Position numbers and translations under genes: made by a program. Shown here piece after piece: positions 31,471 to 40,612 of a stretch of DNA of 64,000 nucleotides. Source of the DNA: CAVPLM01 sp963713545. Its GTDB lineage: Bacteria > Actinomycetota > Thermoleophilia > RBG-16-64-13. Numbering within the stretch: the first letter of the stretch is position 1; every line of letters begins with the position of its first letter. Where the stretch lies: positions 558,001-622,000 of the forward strand of contig CAVQME010000010.1 of the NCBI GenBank assembly GCA_963713545.1, in the 5' to 3' direction. The notes beneath the pieces were generated by a model. The model ran no database searches. It worked only from the letters and a program-made list of their open reading frames with translations, and was not told the origin of the DNA.

Positions 31471-32502
31471 TTACGAGCCCGTATACGTATACACAGGGTA
31501 GGCATTCTCGACGCTGGTGCCGGCCGGGGTGGTGACATGCACGTTCACGGTGCCCTCCGCATGGGCTGGGGCGACTGCTGTGATCTGGACATCAGAATCG
31601 ACCGTGAAACTGCTGGCGGGCGTGTCGCCGAACGTCACGACGGTGGCGCCGGCGAAATGGTTGCCGAGAATGACAACGGTGGTGCCACCGGCCACCGGTC
31701 CAGAGAAGGGGTCGAGGCCGAAGACATAGGGAAGAGCCCGAGTGAAGGTCACGCCGTTCACCCGGAGAACCATGGCGGCGGCCTGGGCTCGGCTCAGCTT
31801 GGCTCCTGGATGGAGCATCCCCCCATGTGGGAGCGCGGCTCCTGGGTCGTGTGTCCCCCCGGAGCCCTTGAGCACCTCATGAAAAATGAGATAGGCGGTG
31901 CCGGGCGCATGGGCCGGTAGGACCTCCTGGTAGTCCGCGAACCGGCTGAGATAGTCGAAGCCCTGGGCCGCGTACCAGGCCTCGAGCGAAGGGAAGGTAG
32001 CTCCGCCGGCCTCGCCGCCGGTCACGCCGGTGATGACGCCGGTGACCTCGAGTTCCTTCCCAGAAAGGTAGCGCCCGAGGATGCTGTTAGCTTGCTGCCG
32101 GGAGATGTCGGTATCCGGTGCGAAGACCTTACCGGTGGGCGTGTCCACGCCTTCAACAAGGCCGGCGGCGTAGGCGCCCTCCACGTAGACGTAGAAGGTG
32201 GTGCCGGGGAGGACGTCTCTGAACGTGGGCGAGGCCGGGTCCTTCGTGGCGATCGCGAGTCCGGAGACTGCCATCTTGGCAAACTCGGCCCGAGTGACCG
32301 GTCGGTTGGGGCGGAAGGTGCCGTCCGCGTAGCCCCCAGCCGCCGTGCCCACCTGGGCATCGGTGACGCCGTACGTCTGCTTCCAAAACTCGTTCGAGGC
32401 ATCCGACCAGGGGGGTGCGGCTATGACCGCTCCGCTCAGCGTAAATAGGAACAGCGCCCCCAAAACGAGAGCTGCGGCCAGTTCCCGCCATTTCTGCCTC
32501 AG
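31471..32502 (-). CDS. secreted SLH + TIG/IPT surface protein, probable CTG start
   Basis: 343 residues if started at the CTG at 32502. This frame then gives a proper signal peptide (basic RQKWR, then a hydrophobic core ending near AVIAA), and GGAGG lies 5 bases upstream. Starting at the next TTG (32463) would remove the basic head. An SLH-like repeat (GYADGTFRPNRPVTRAEFAK) at ~40-60 suggests S-layer binding, a second SLH-like stretch follows near 100-150, and the C-terminus (~250-340) is a TIG/IPT Ig-like fold (DPFSGPVAGGTTVVILG). Likely a cell-envelope protein. Its promoter and any partner are unclear. Confidence 0.75.
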   Translation of the reverse strand: MRQKWRELAAALVLGALFLFTLSGAVIAAPPWSDASNEFWKQTYGVTDAQVGTAAGGYADGTFRPNRPVTRAEFAKMAVSGLAIATKDPASPTFRDVLPGTTFYVYVEGAYAAGLVEGVDTPTGKVFAPDTDISRQQANSILGRYLSGKELEVTGVITGVTGGEAGGATFPSLEAWYAAQGFDYLSRFADYQEVLPAHAPGTAYLIFHEVLKGSGGTHDPGAALPHGGMLHPGAKLSRAQAAAMVLRVNGVTFTRALPYVFGLDPFSGPVAGGTTVVILGNHFAGATVVTFGDTPASSFTVDSDVQITAVAPAHAEGTVNVHVTTPAGTSVENAYPVYTYTGS

Positions 32503-32563
32503 GGGTTCCTCCGTTCCAAGAATCTACTTGTGCCCGAGCAGCCCTCAGTAGAGGGGCCCGAAG

Positions 32564-32635
32564 TGGGCGATACTGGATTTGAACCAGTGACTTCTGCCGT
32601 GTGAAGGCAGCGCTCTCCCACTGAGCTAATCGCCC
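32564..32635 (-). tRNA. tRNA-Val (CAC)
   Basis: A 72-base cloverleaf: acceptor GGGCGAT / ATCGCCC, anticodon loop TTCACAC (anticodon CAC, Val), T-loop GGTTCAAATCC. CCA is not encoded. It lies between the surface-protein gene and copA, on the minus strand. Confidence 0.93.
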
Positions 32636-32672
32636 GCTGCAGGGGTGAAGATGATACCAGCAGCCTCGCCCT

Positions 32673-35459
32673 TCAGTCCACCCGGAACCGCCGCAGCCGC
32701 AGAGAGTTGGAGAGCACGCTGACGGACGAAAGGGCCATGGCCACAGCCGCGTACATGGGATCGAGGAGGATACCGAAGGCGGGGTAGAGCACGCCGGCCG
32801 CGATAGGGATCAGTGCGATGTTGTAGCCGAACGCCCAGCCGAGGTTCTGCTTGATGACCCGCATGGTGGCCCGGCTCAGCCTGATGGCCGTCCCGATAGG
32901 AGTGAGATCGCCCCGGATGAGGGTGATGTCGGAGGTCTCCATCGCCACGTCCGTCCCGGTGCCGATGGCCATACCGATATCGGCTTGAGCAAGGGCAGGA
33001 GCGTCGTTGATGCCGTCGCCGACCATAGCTACCACTTTGCCCGACGCCTGTAGCTCCCTGACCACCCGGGCCTTGTGCTCGGGAAGCACCTCGGCGAGGA
33101 CGTTGCTGATGCCGGCCTGGCGGCCGATGGCCTCGGCCGTGCGCCGATTGTCGCCGGTGATCATGTAGACGTCCAGACCCAAGGATTCGAGGCTGCGCAC
33201 CGCCGCCTCAGAATCCTGCTTCAGCACGTCGGCCACGCCGATGATTCCGGCCACCAGTCCATCAACGACAACGAACATGGGGGTCTTGCCTTCATGGGCC
33301 AAGGACTCAGCCTGATCCTCCAGGGAGCCGAGATCGTAGCCGCGCTCGTCCAGAAGACGGCGATTGCCCAGGAGGACCCTGATGGTCTCCTGGGGATCAC
33401 CTTCAGCACGAGCCTGCGCCGGTCCCAGGCGCCACGCGGCAGGCCGCCTCAGGGTCGCCTCGACCCCCCGTCCCGGAATGGCCGAGAAGTCGACCGCATC
33501 CGAGAGAGGAAGCCCCCGGACGCGGGCTTCCTCGACGATAGCCTCGCCCAGCGGATGCTCTGAACCGCGCTCGGCCGAGGCCGCCAGGGTCAGCAGATCG
33601 TCGTCGGCCAACGGCGAGCCCGTCAGGCTCCCCGGCGCGCCGGCGTCTAGGGGAATGACGATGTCGGTCACCTGCGGTTTGCCCCGGGTGAGCGTCCCGG
33701 TCTTGTCCAGGACTATCGCATCGAGCTTGTACGCCCGCTCGAGCGCCTCCCCCGAACGGATGAGGATACCGTTCTCAGCCCCCTTGCCGGTCCCCACCAC
33801 TATGGCAGTGGGAGTGGCCAGCCCCATGGCGCAGGGACAAGCGATTATCACCACGGAGACGAACGCCAGCAGAGCCAGAGTGAAGACAGGCTCCGGCCCG
33901 AAGAAGTACCAGAGGAGGAAGGTGATCACCGCCACCCCCAGTACCACCGGCACGAAGATGCTCGCTATGTAGTCGGCCAGGCGCTGAATGGGGGCCTTCG
34001 ACCCCTGCGCTTCTTCAACCAGGCGCACGATCTGGGCGAGAGCGGTGTCGCGCCCCACCTTGGTCGCCTGGAAACGGAACGAACCGGTGCGATTGAGAGT
34101 AGCCCCGATGACCTCGTCTCCCGGTCCCTTCTCCACAGGGATCGACTCGCCGGTGAGCATGGACTCGTCCACGGCCGAGCGTCCTTCGATCACCACGCCG
34201 TCCACGGGGATCTTCTCCCCCGGGCGGACGACCACCAGGTCGCCCACCAGGACCTCCTCGACCGGGACGTCGATCTCCACGGTCTCAGGGGCCGAAAGCG
34301 GGCAGGCGGCGGTCTCGTTCGCGGCCCCGTCCGCAGCCGCGTCCTCGGCCATGACCGTTCCGACCGCGTCGGGCGCTGGAGCCACCGGAGCCGCGGTCAT
34401 GGGGCAGGCTACCGCCTCTTCCGCAGCCGCGTCCGCAGCCGCGCCGGTCGCCCCACCGGGCACGGGATCAGCCGCCGCGTGAGGTGTCGCGCCGGGCGCC
34501 GGGCGCACGACCCGGGCGGTCTTGGCCTGCAGACCGATGAGCCTCCGCATGGCCGCCGATGTCTGGCCTTTGGCCCGGGCCTCGAGGTAACGCCCCAGGA
34601 GGATGAGACCTATGATGATGACTGCCGAATCGTAGTACACGGCCGCCTCGAAACCGGCCCCGGCCGCCTGCTCAAAAGCTTCGGGGAAGAAGGTGACCGC
34701 GGCGGAGTAGAGGTACGCGACCGACGTACCCACCGCTATCAGCGTGTTCATATCGCTGGTGCGGTGGCGAAGCGCCGCCCACGCGCCGCGGTAGAACTGA
34801 CCGCCCGCCCAGAACTGGACGGGCGTGGCGAGGACGAACATCACGATCCACTGCGTCTCCATGCTCAGCCACGAATGGGGGATGAGCATCATGAGCATGA
34901 GGATGGCCCCGACAGCCAAGGCGACTATGAACTTCAGCCGTATCAGCTGCACCTGCTTCCGGCGGGCGCTCTCCGCGGCTGCGCCCGGCTCCGCCGGCGC
35001 GGCCCCCTCCACCGGCACTATCAGCCCGTAGCCGGCCTTTTCCACGGCCTTCGCGATCTCAGACGGGGTGATCACACCGGGTAGGTACGTCACGGTCACG
35101 CTCTCGGTGGCCAGGTTGACCACCGCCCGGGTCACGCCCGTCAGGCCGCGCACCGTCTTCTCCACTCGAGCAGAGCAGGCCACGCAGTTCATCCCGGTGA
35201 CCGGATACGTCGCCGTCTCCAGGGCCACCCCATAGCCGGCCGCCCGGACGGCGTCCACCAACTCACCCGCCCCGACCTTCGCCGGGTCGTAGCTCACCTG
35301 AGCCCGTTCGGTGGCGAAGTTGACCACCGCCGTCGACACCCCCGGGACGTCTCCGAGGGCCTTCTCCACCCGGGTCGCGCAGACAGCACAGCTCATCTGG
35401 TCTACTGGGATCTGGATGGTGGCCTGGGCGTCGCCCGAAGCCTTGGTCTCGGAGTCCAT
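32673..35459 (-). CDS. copA: copper-exporting P1B-type ATPase with insert
   Basis: 928 residues. Two heavy-metal domains have CXXC (QMSCAVCATRVEK, ~20-32; GMNCVACSARVEK, ~88-100). Eight-helix P1B core: TGES, CPC in IIACPCAMGL, DKTGT, SEHPLGEAI and GDGINDAPALAQAD. C-terminal MALSSVSVLSN is typical of Cu+ pumps. Between the helices and TGES is an unusual ~90-residue Ala/Pro-rich insert with two CP motifs (ACPMTAAP, ACPLSAPE), which is not normal for CopA. It exports Cu+ (or Ag+) by ATP hydrolysis. No CsoR or other regulator is adjacent. Confidence 0.92.
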   Translation of the reverse strand: MDSETKASGDAQATIQIPVDQMSCAVCATRVEKALGDVPGVSTAVVNFATERAQVSYDPAKVGAGELVDAVRAAGYGVALETATYPVTGMNCVACSARVEKTVRGLTGVTRAVVNLATESVTVTYLPGVITPSEIAKAVEKAGYGLIVPVEGAAPAEPGAAAESARRKQVQLIRLKFIVALAVGAILMLMMLIPHSWLSMETQWIVMFVLATPVQFWAGGQFYRGAWAALRHRTSDMNTLIAVGTSVAYLYSAAVTFFPEAFEQAAGAGFEAAVYYDSAVIIIGLILLGRYLEARAKGQTSAAMRRLIGLQAKTARVVRPAPGATPHAAADPVPGGATGAAADAAAEEAVACPMTAAPVAPAPDAVGTVMAEDAAADGAANETAACPLSAPETVEIDVPVEEVLVGDLVVVRPGEKIPVDGVVIEGRSAVDESMLTGESIPVEKGPGDEVIGATLNRTGSFRFQATKVGRDTALAQIVRLVEEAQGSKAPIQRLADYIASIFVPVVLGVAVITFLLWYFFGPEPVFTLALLAFVSVVIIACPCAMGLATPTAIVVGTGKGAENGILIRSGEALERAYKLDAIVLDKTGTLTRGKPQVTDIVIPLDAGAPGSLTGSPLADDDLLTLAASAERGSEHPLGEAIVEEARVRGLPLSDAVDFSAIPGRGVEATLRRPAAWRLGPAQARAEGDPQETIRVLLGNRRLLDERGYDLGSLEDQAESLAHEGKTPMFVVVDGLVAGIIGVADVLKQDSEAAVRSLESLGLDVYMITGDNRRTAEAIGRQAGISNVLAEVLPEHKARVVRELQASGKVVAMVGDGINDAPALAQADIGMAIGTGTDVAMETSDITLIRGDLTPIGTAIRLSRATMRVIKQNLGWAFGYNIALIPIAAGVLYPAFGILLDPMYAAVAMALSSVSVLSNSLRLRRFRVD

Positions 35460-35515
35460 GGTGATCCCTCAGGAGGTCGAGCCGGCGCGGTCCAGGCCGC
35501 GACCGGACTCCGGCT

Positions 35516-36640
35516 CTAGTGCGCCCTGCTCCGCAGGTTGCGCGTCTTGTCGATAGCCTGCAGCTTAGCTAGAGCCTTAGCTTCGATCTGACGAATCCGC
35601 TCACGGGTGACGCCGAAGCGCTTGGCTACCTCCTCGAGCGTGCGCGGATGCTCACCCTTGAGGCCGAACCGCAGCTCTATGACCTTGCGCTCCCGGTAAG
35701 GAAGCATATTGAGGGCCTCGTTGACCCCGTCCCTGTCGAGCTGCGAGGCCACGGCATCGAACGACCGCACGGCGTCCTCATCCTCGATGAAGTCGCCCAG
35801 CTCGGAGTCCTCCTCCTCGCCTATGGGCGTCTCTAGAGAGACCGTGGTCTGGCTGATGCGGAGGATCTCCCGGATCTCGGCGTCGGTCATGCCCATCTCG
35901 GCGGCGATCTCCTCGGGGCTCGGTTCCCGCCCCATGTTCTGAAGCAACTGTCGCTGGACCCGGATGAGCTTGTTGATCTTCTCCACCATGTGCACGGGGA
36001 TACGGATGGTGCGGGCCTTGTCGGCGATGGCCCGGGTAATGGCCTGACGGATCCACCAGGTGGCGTAGGTGGAGAACTTGTGGCCCTTGCGGTAGTCGAA
36101 CTTCTCCACCGCCCGGATCAGGCCCAGGTTGCCCTCCTGGATAAGGTCCAAGAAACTCATCCCATCGGTGTGATACCGCTTGGCGATGGACACGACCAGG
36201 CGCAGGTTGGCCTCGGTCAGCTCGTGCTTGGCCCGGATATCACCCCGCTCGATCCGCTTAGCGAGAGAGACCTCTTGCTGGGCGGTGAGCAGCTTCACCC
36301 GGCCGATCTCCTTGAGATACATGCGCACCGGATCGGTGGTGGGCACGTCCACGCTCAGATCTAGATCCTCGGACCCCCGACGCCATTCCAGCTGCTCTCC
36401 TCGGCCGTCGAGCTCCAGATCGTCGTCGGTCTCGACACAGGACTCGTCTACGACCTCTATGCCCTGGTCGAGCAGAGTGGTGTACATGTGCTCGATCTGT
36501 TCGGTGGTCAGGTCGATCTCGGCAAGTACCTCGGCGATGTCCTCAGTCGTGACGAAGCCTCGGCCTCGGCCGAGCTCGATCAGCCCGTCGACTTCCTCGA
36601 GGTGGATGATCCAACCTTCCGACGCAGGGCTCCCGGTCAA
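35516..36640 (-). CDS. rpoD: RpoD-type primary sigma factor (copy 1)
   Basis: 374 residues. An N-terminal region 1.1-like segment (SEGWIIHLEEVDGLIELGR) is followed by region 1.2 (TDPVRMYLKEIGRVKLLTAQ), regions 2.1-2.4 (AKHELTEANLRLVVSIAKRY, DLIQEGNLGLIRAVEKFDY, FSTYATWWIRQAITRAI), region 3 and the region 4 HTH (TLEEVAKRFGVTRERIRQIE). It starts at TTG 36640 after GGGAGG. A second sigma-70 of the same type lies 5 kb away (41165-42247). Primary sigma factors bind -10/-35 promoters; having two suggests one is an alternative housekeeping or growth-phase sigma. Confidence 0.95.
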   Translation of the reverse strand: MTGSPASEGWIIHLEEVDGLIELGRGRGFVTTEDIAEVLAEIDLTTEQIEHMYTTLLDQGIEVVDESCVETDDDLELDGRGEQLEWRRGSEDLDLSVDVPTTDPVRMYLKEIGRVKLLTAQQEVSLAKRIERGDIRAKHELTEANLRLVVSIAKRYHTDGMSFLDLIQEGNLGLIRAVEKFDYRKGHKFSTYATWWIRQAITRAIADKARTIRIPVHMVEKINKLIRVQRQLLQNMGREPSPEEIAAEMGMTDAEIREILRISQTTVSLETPIGEEEDSELGDFIEDEDAVRSFDAVASQLDRDGVNEALNMLPYRERKVIELRFGLKGEHPRTLEEVAKRFGVTRERIRQIEAKALAKLQAIDKTRNLRSRAH

Positions 36641-36676
36641 CTGTAACCTCCCGGCCCGAGGTGTTCGGGACGGGGA

Positions 36677-37048
36677 CTACGCACCGGCCATGCTGTCATC
36701 AGATGACTTACCTGCTTTTGGGCTACCGTCATCGAGCCACTTGTTCCCGTAGTCGCGCATGTGATCGATGAGGGGGATGAGATCCCATCCCATGCTGGTG
36801 AGGGTGTACTCCACCCGGGGCGGGACCTCAGCATAGCTCTTGCGCGTGACGATCCCCGCTTTCTCGAGCGCCTTGAGCCGTTCCGACAAGGTCTTGGGGC
36901 TGATGCCGACCAGGGAGCGTTCAAGAGCGCTGAAGCGATTGATACCTTTGGAAAGATCGCGAAGGATGAGGAGAGTCCACTTGCCCGAGATGATATCCGC
37001 GGTTCGGAGAACAGGACACGATTCCGGGTGCACACCTGTGGATTGCAC
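36677..37048 (-). CDS. HxlR-family transcriptional regulator
   Basis: 123 residues with the HxlR winged helix (IISGKWTLLILRDLSKGINRF, about 18-38, then ISPKTLSERLKALEKAGIVT). Cys11 in ESCPV near the N-terminus resembles the redox-active cysteine in some HxlR regulators (HypR/QorR-type), so a thiol switch is possible. Typical targets are nearby oxidoreductase genes; none is adjacent. It precedes the rpoD gene by 36 bases on the same strand and may be co-transcribed. Its upstream region (37049-37110) has GGTAAGGCAAGGTACC-like repeats. Confidence 0.85.
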   Translation of the reverse strand: MQSTGVHPESCPVLRTADIISGKWTLLILRDLSKGINRFSALERSLVGISPKTLSERLKALEKAGIVTRKSYAEVPPRVEYTLTSMGWDLIPLIDHMRDYGNKWLDDGSPKAGKSSDDSMAGA

Positions 37049-37180
37049 GACGCTTGCGCCTTCCTGGGATGGTCGAGCGTTAGAAAAGGTAAGGCAAGGT
37101 ACCAGACATGAGCCCGGTTTTCAACCTTGCGAGGACCGTGCCCCGGTGCCCAGGAGGGCGGCCGCGCCCCACCGCCCCGG

Positions 37181-38725
37181 TCATCCGCCGGGGGCCCCCA
37201 GGTGCCTGCGGAGCAGTTCGTTGACCACCTGAGGGTTCGCTTGACCCCGGGTCTCCTTCATCACCTGCCCCACGAAGAAACCCAGCACCCGGTCGCGCCC
37301 CTGCCGGAATTCCTCGGCCGGACCCGGGTTGGCGGCTACGAGCCGAGCCACGATGGCTTCGAGCTCGCCCGTGTCGGAGATCTGACCCAGCCCCTTATCG
37401 GCCACGATTTCTTTGGCGCTCATGCCGGTGGCGGTCATGGCCTCGAACACCTCTTTGGCCATCTTGCCGGAGAGGGACCCATCGGTCACCAGTCCCAAGA
37501 GCTCGGCCAGGGCTTCGACGCCTACCGGGCACTGCGTCACTTCCAGCCCGGCGGCGTTGAGGTAGGCCGACAAATCGCCCAGCACCCAGTTTGCCGATGT
37601 GCGGGCGTCACCGGTGGCAGCGGCCAACGACTCGAAGTAGTCTCCGAGGGGTTTGTTGGCAGCTAGGAGGGCGGCGTCCTTCGGAGGCAGGCCGTACTGA
37701 GCGATCAGCCGCTCCTTGCGGGCGGCCGGCAGCTCGGGTAGGCCGGCCCGCACACGCTCCACGTAAGTCTGGTCGAGTTCGATGGGGGTCAGGTCCGGTT
37801 CCGGGAAGTAGCGGTAGTCGTGCGCTTCTTCCTTGCTGCGCAGCGTCGACACCGTACCCGTGGCCGGATCGAAATGCACCGTCTCCTGCACGATCCTCTC
37901 GCCCGATTCCAGGGCGTCGACCTGCCGCTCGATCTCGGCCTCCAGTCCGCGTTGCACGAAGCGGAACGAGTTCATGTTCTTGAGCTCGGTCTTGGTGCCG
38001 AACGGTTCCCCCGGCCTGCGCACCGAGACGTTGACGTCGCAGCGGACGGAACCCTCCTCCATGTTGACGTCGGAGACGCCCAGCTGCTCGATGAGGTTGC
38101 GCAACTGGGTCAGGTACGCGCGAGCCTGGTCGGGGGTGGAGAGATCCGGCTCGCTTACGATCTCTACCAACGGCGTGCCGCCCCGGTTGAAGTCCACCAG
38201 CGAGTAGTCCGCCCCGTCGATGCGGCCAGAGGCTCCGCCGGCATGGACGAGCTTCCCCGCGTCCTCTTCCAGATGCACCCTCGTGATGCCCACCCGCAGG
38301 ATGCTCCCGTCCTCCAACTCCACGTCCATGTATCCGCCGATGCCCAAGGGCAAGTCGTACTGCGAGATCTGATAGGCCTTGGGGAGGTCGGGATAGAAGT
38401 AGTTCTTGCGGTGGAAGATGGTGCGTTCCGCGATCCGGCAGTTGAGAGCCAGAGCGACGCGGGTGGCGTATTCGACGACCCTTTCGTTGGTCACCGGCAG
38501 CACGCCCGGGTGGCCCAAGCAGACCGGACATACGTGCGTGTTGGGCGGTTCGCCGAAGGTCACCTTGCAGCCGCAAAACATCTTCGTCTGGGTGTTCAGC
38601 TGCACGTGGGTCTCGAGGCCGATGACGGCCTCCCAGCCATCGGGCCGGACGGCCCGACCGGCGTTGTCGGCACCCCCGGCGCTGCCGGCGTCGGCCGGCG
38701 TGCTCAGATCCGGCTTGGCGCTCAT
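37181..38725 (-). CDS. gatB: Asp/Glu-tRNA amidotransferase subunit B
   Basis: 514 residues with GatB hallmarks: VIGLETHVQLNTQTKMFCGC at the start, zinc-binding CGCKVTFGEPPNTHVCPVC, HPGVLPV, then the catalytic-cradle and C-terminal YqeY-like helices. It is the tRNA-binding subunit of GatCAB, which converts Glu-tRNA(Gln)/Asp-tRNA(Asn) to Gln/Asn-tRNA. It is the last gene of gatCAB; the start overlaps gatA by 4 bases. No glnS or asnS is seen in the window. Confidence 0.95.
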   Translation of the reverse strand: MSAKPDLSTPADAGSAGGADNAGRAVRPDGWEAVIGLETHVQLNTQTKMFCGCKVTFGEPPNTHVCPVCLGHPGVLPVTNERVVEYATRVALALNCRIAERTIFHRKNYFYPDLPKAYQISQYDLPLGIGGYMDVELEDGSILRVGITRVHLEEDAGKLVHAGGASGRIDGADYSLVDFNRGGTPLVEIVSEPDLSTPDQARAYLTQLRNLIEQLGVSDVNMEEGSVRCDVNVSVRRPGEPFGTKTELKNMNSFRFVQRGLEAEIERQVDALESGERIVQETVHFDPATGTVSTLRSKEEAHDYRYFPEPDLTPIELDQTYVERVRAGLPELPAARKERLIAQYGLPPKDAALLAANKPLGDYFESLAAATGDARTSANWVLGDLSAYLNAAGLEVTQCPVGVEALAELLGLVTDGSLSGKMAKEVFEAMTATGMSAKEIVADKGLGQISDTGELEAIVARLVAANPGPAEEFRQGRDRVLGFFVGQVMKETRGQANPQVVNELLRRHLGAPGG

Positions 38726-40200
38726 CGGGCCACCTCCGCCAACGGGGCGACGACCTCGACCTGGAGCTTCTGCTCCACCGCGTGGGCGGCGTTCAGCAGC
38801 CCCCGTTCAGAGAAATGGGGCCCGATGATCTGCAGGCCCACCGGCAGACCGCCGGAGAAACCGGCCGGGATACTGATCCCCGGCAGTGCGGCCAGGTTCA
38901 CCGGGATCGTACACAGGTCGGACAGATACATGGCAAGCGGGTCGGCCGTACGCTCCCCGATCTTGAACGCCACCGTCGGGGAGGTGGGCGAGATCAAGAA
39001 GTCGAAGCGGCCGAAGGCACTCTCGAAGTCCCGGATGATGAGGGTGCGGGTCCGCTGAGCCTGGGCGTAGTAGGCGTCGTAGTAACCGGCGGAGAGGGCG
39101 TAGGTGCCGATCATGATGCGCCGCTTGACCTCGGTCCCGAAGCCCTCGCTGCGGGTGCGCGTGTACATCTCGTAGAGGTCCTGGCTGTGCGCGGTCCGGT
39201 GTCCGTAGCGCACGCCATCAAAGCGGGCGAGGTTGGAGCTGGCCTCCGAGGGGGCGATGATGTAGTAGGCGGCGACGCCTTGCTCCACGCTGGGGAGACT
39301 GACCTCCTCGCACACCCCTCCCAGAAGGCCGATGGAGTCGACGCACGAGTCGAACACCTCACGCACCCCGGCATCGCAGGCCTCGCCCACGAACTCCTTG
39401 ATCACCCCGAAGCGCAGGCCTTCCAGGTCACCCCGGTCGGGCACGCCGGCCGGCTCGGACAGTCCGATGCTGGTGGAGTCCCGGGGGTCGCGTCCGGCAA
39501 CGAGATCGAGCAGAGCTGCGGCATCTCTCACATCGCGGGTGATGGGTCCGATCTGATCGAGCGAGCTGGCGAAGGCGATCAGTCCATAGCGGCTCACGGC
39601 CCCGTAGGTGGGCTTGAGGCCCACGACCCCGCACAGAGAGGCCGGTTGCCGGATGGAACCGCCCGTGTCGGTGCCGAGAGCCCACGGGGCCTCGGAGGCG
39701 GCGACACAGGCGGCAGAGCCGCCACTGGAGCCGCCCGGAACCCGGTCGAGGTCCCAGGGGTTCCGTGTGGTCTTGAAGGCCGAGTTCTCGGTGGAGCTAC
39801 CCATGGCGAACTCGTCCATATTGAGCTTGCCCAAGAAGATGAGGCCGGCCTCACGCAACTTCGCGATGATGGTGGCGTCGTAGGGCGGCACATAACCCTT
39901 GAGGATACGCGAGGCGCAGGTGGTCTCCATGCCTCTTACGCACAAGATGTCCTTGAGGCCGATCGGCACCCCTTCCCAGGGAGAGCGCTCCGCCCGGGGC
40001 TTGGCGTCCACGGCCGCGGCGGCGGCCATCGCTCCGGCCTCGTCCACCAGCAGGTACGACTGGACAGCGTCGTCGACCGCCGCGATGCGGTCCAGATAGG
40101 CCCGCGTCAGCTGTGTCGCCGACACCTCTCCCGCGGCCAGCAGGTGCCGACAGTCGTGGGCGGTCAGCCCGGTGACGTCGATGGGCGCCTCATCGGTCAT
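38722..40200 (-). CDS. gatA: Asp/Glu-tRNA amidotransferase subunit A
   Basis: 492 residues. Amidase-signature motifs are present: LKDILCV with the catalytic Lys, GGSSGGSAACVAASEAPWA, and TDTGGSIRQPASLCGVVGLKP carrying the Ser-cisSer-Lys triad serine. It hydrolyses glutamine or asparagine to supply ammonia to GatB. It follows gatC by 9 bases and overlaps gatB by 4 (ATGA). Confidence 0.95.
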   Translation of the reverse strand: MTDEAPIDVTGLTAHDCRHLLAAGEVSATQLTRAYLDRIAAVDDAVQSYLLVDEAGAMAAAAAVDAKPRAERSPWEGVPIGLKDILCVRGMETTCASRILKGYVPPYDATIIAKLREAGLIFLGKLNMDEFAMGSSTENSAFKTTRNPWDLDRVPGGSSGGSAACVAASEAPWALGTDTGGSIRQPASLCGVVGLKPTYGAVSRYGLIAFASSLDQIGPITRDVRDAAALLDLVAGRDPRDSTSIGLSEPAGVPDRGDLEGLRFGVIKEFVGEACDAGVREVFDSCVDSIGLLGGVCEEVSLPSVEQGVAAYYIIAPSEASSNLARFDGVRYGHRTAHSQDLYEMYTRTRSEGFGTEVKRRIMIGTYALSAGYYDAYYAQAQRTRTLIIRDFESAFGRFDFLISPTSPTVAFKIGERTADPLAMYLSDLCTIPVNLAALPGISIPAGFSGGLPVGLQIIGPHFSERGLLNAAHAVEQKLQVEVVAPLAEVAR

Positions 40201-40209
40201 GGCCGTCCC

Positions 40210-40491
40210 CTAGCCTATCCTGGGAACCACGAACTGACCCCGTTCGACCTCAGGACCGTTGGCGGTAGCCTCTTCCTGGGTCAGACCGGGCAGGGGCTCG
40301 TCCGGCCGGAGGACGTTCTTGAGAGCCACTGCATGGGAGGTGACTTCCATTCCAGAGAGGTCGAGTTCGGACAGTTGCTGGATATAGTCGATGATCTGAC
40401 CGAGTTCCAGCTGCAGCCGGGCCAGCTCCTCTTCCTCGAAACGAAGGCGCGCCAGACGCGCCACGTGCTCGACCTCTTGCCGGGAAATCAT
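40210..40491 (-). CDS. gatC: Asp/Glu-tRNA amidotransferase subunit C
   Basis: 93 residues, matching GatC: VEHVARLARLRFEEEELARL (about 7-26), the central linker, and RPDEPLPGLTQEEATANGPE near the C-terminus. It holds GatA and GatB together. It starts with AAGGAGAG upstream and leads gatA by 9 bases. The leader contains a long hairpin and a TATAAT -10. Confidence 0.92.
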   Translation of the reverse strand: MISRQEVEHVARLARLRFEEEELARLQLELGQIIDYIQQLSELDLSGMEVTSHAVALKNVLRPDEPLPGLTQEEATANGPEVERGQFVVPRIG

Positions 40492-40529
40492 CGTGCAGCT
40501 CTCCTTGGAAGACTCGGCCGCGCTCGCGA

Positions 40530-40578
40530 CCCGAGTGGAGCCGCCGGATGGGCGGCAGCACAGACTCGGGGGATTATA
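40530..40578 (-). promoter_or_regulatory. gatCAB promoter -10 and leader hairpin
   Basis: On the minus strand a perfect TATAAT (40573-40578) is followed 3 bases later by CCCGAGT...ACTCGGG arms (40530-40570) enclosing a GCCGCC/GGCGGC stem, a large leader structure ~40 bases before the gatC start. No T-box motif is seen. The -35 is not convincing because the previous transcript's terminator lies there. Confidence 0.5.
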
Positions 40579-40582
40579 GCCG

Positions 40583-40612
40583 AAAAAAAGTGGGCGCCTT
40601 GGCGAGGCGCCC
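40583..40612 (-). terminator. intrinsic terminator
   Basis: On the minus strand the stem GGGCGCC / GGCGCCC (40592-40612) with a 7-base loop is followed by seven T. It ends whatever transcript comes from the 118-base interval just upstream, separating it from the gatCAB promoter. Confidence 0.8.
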
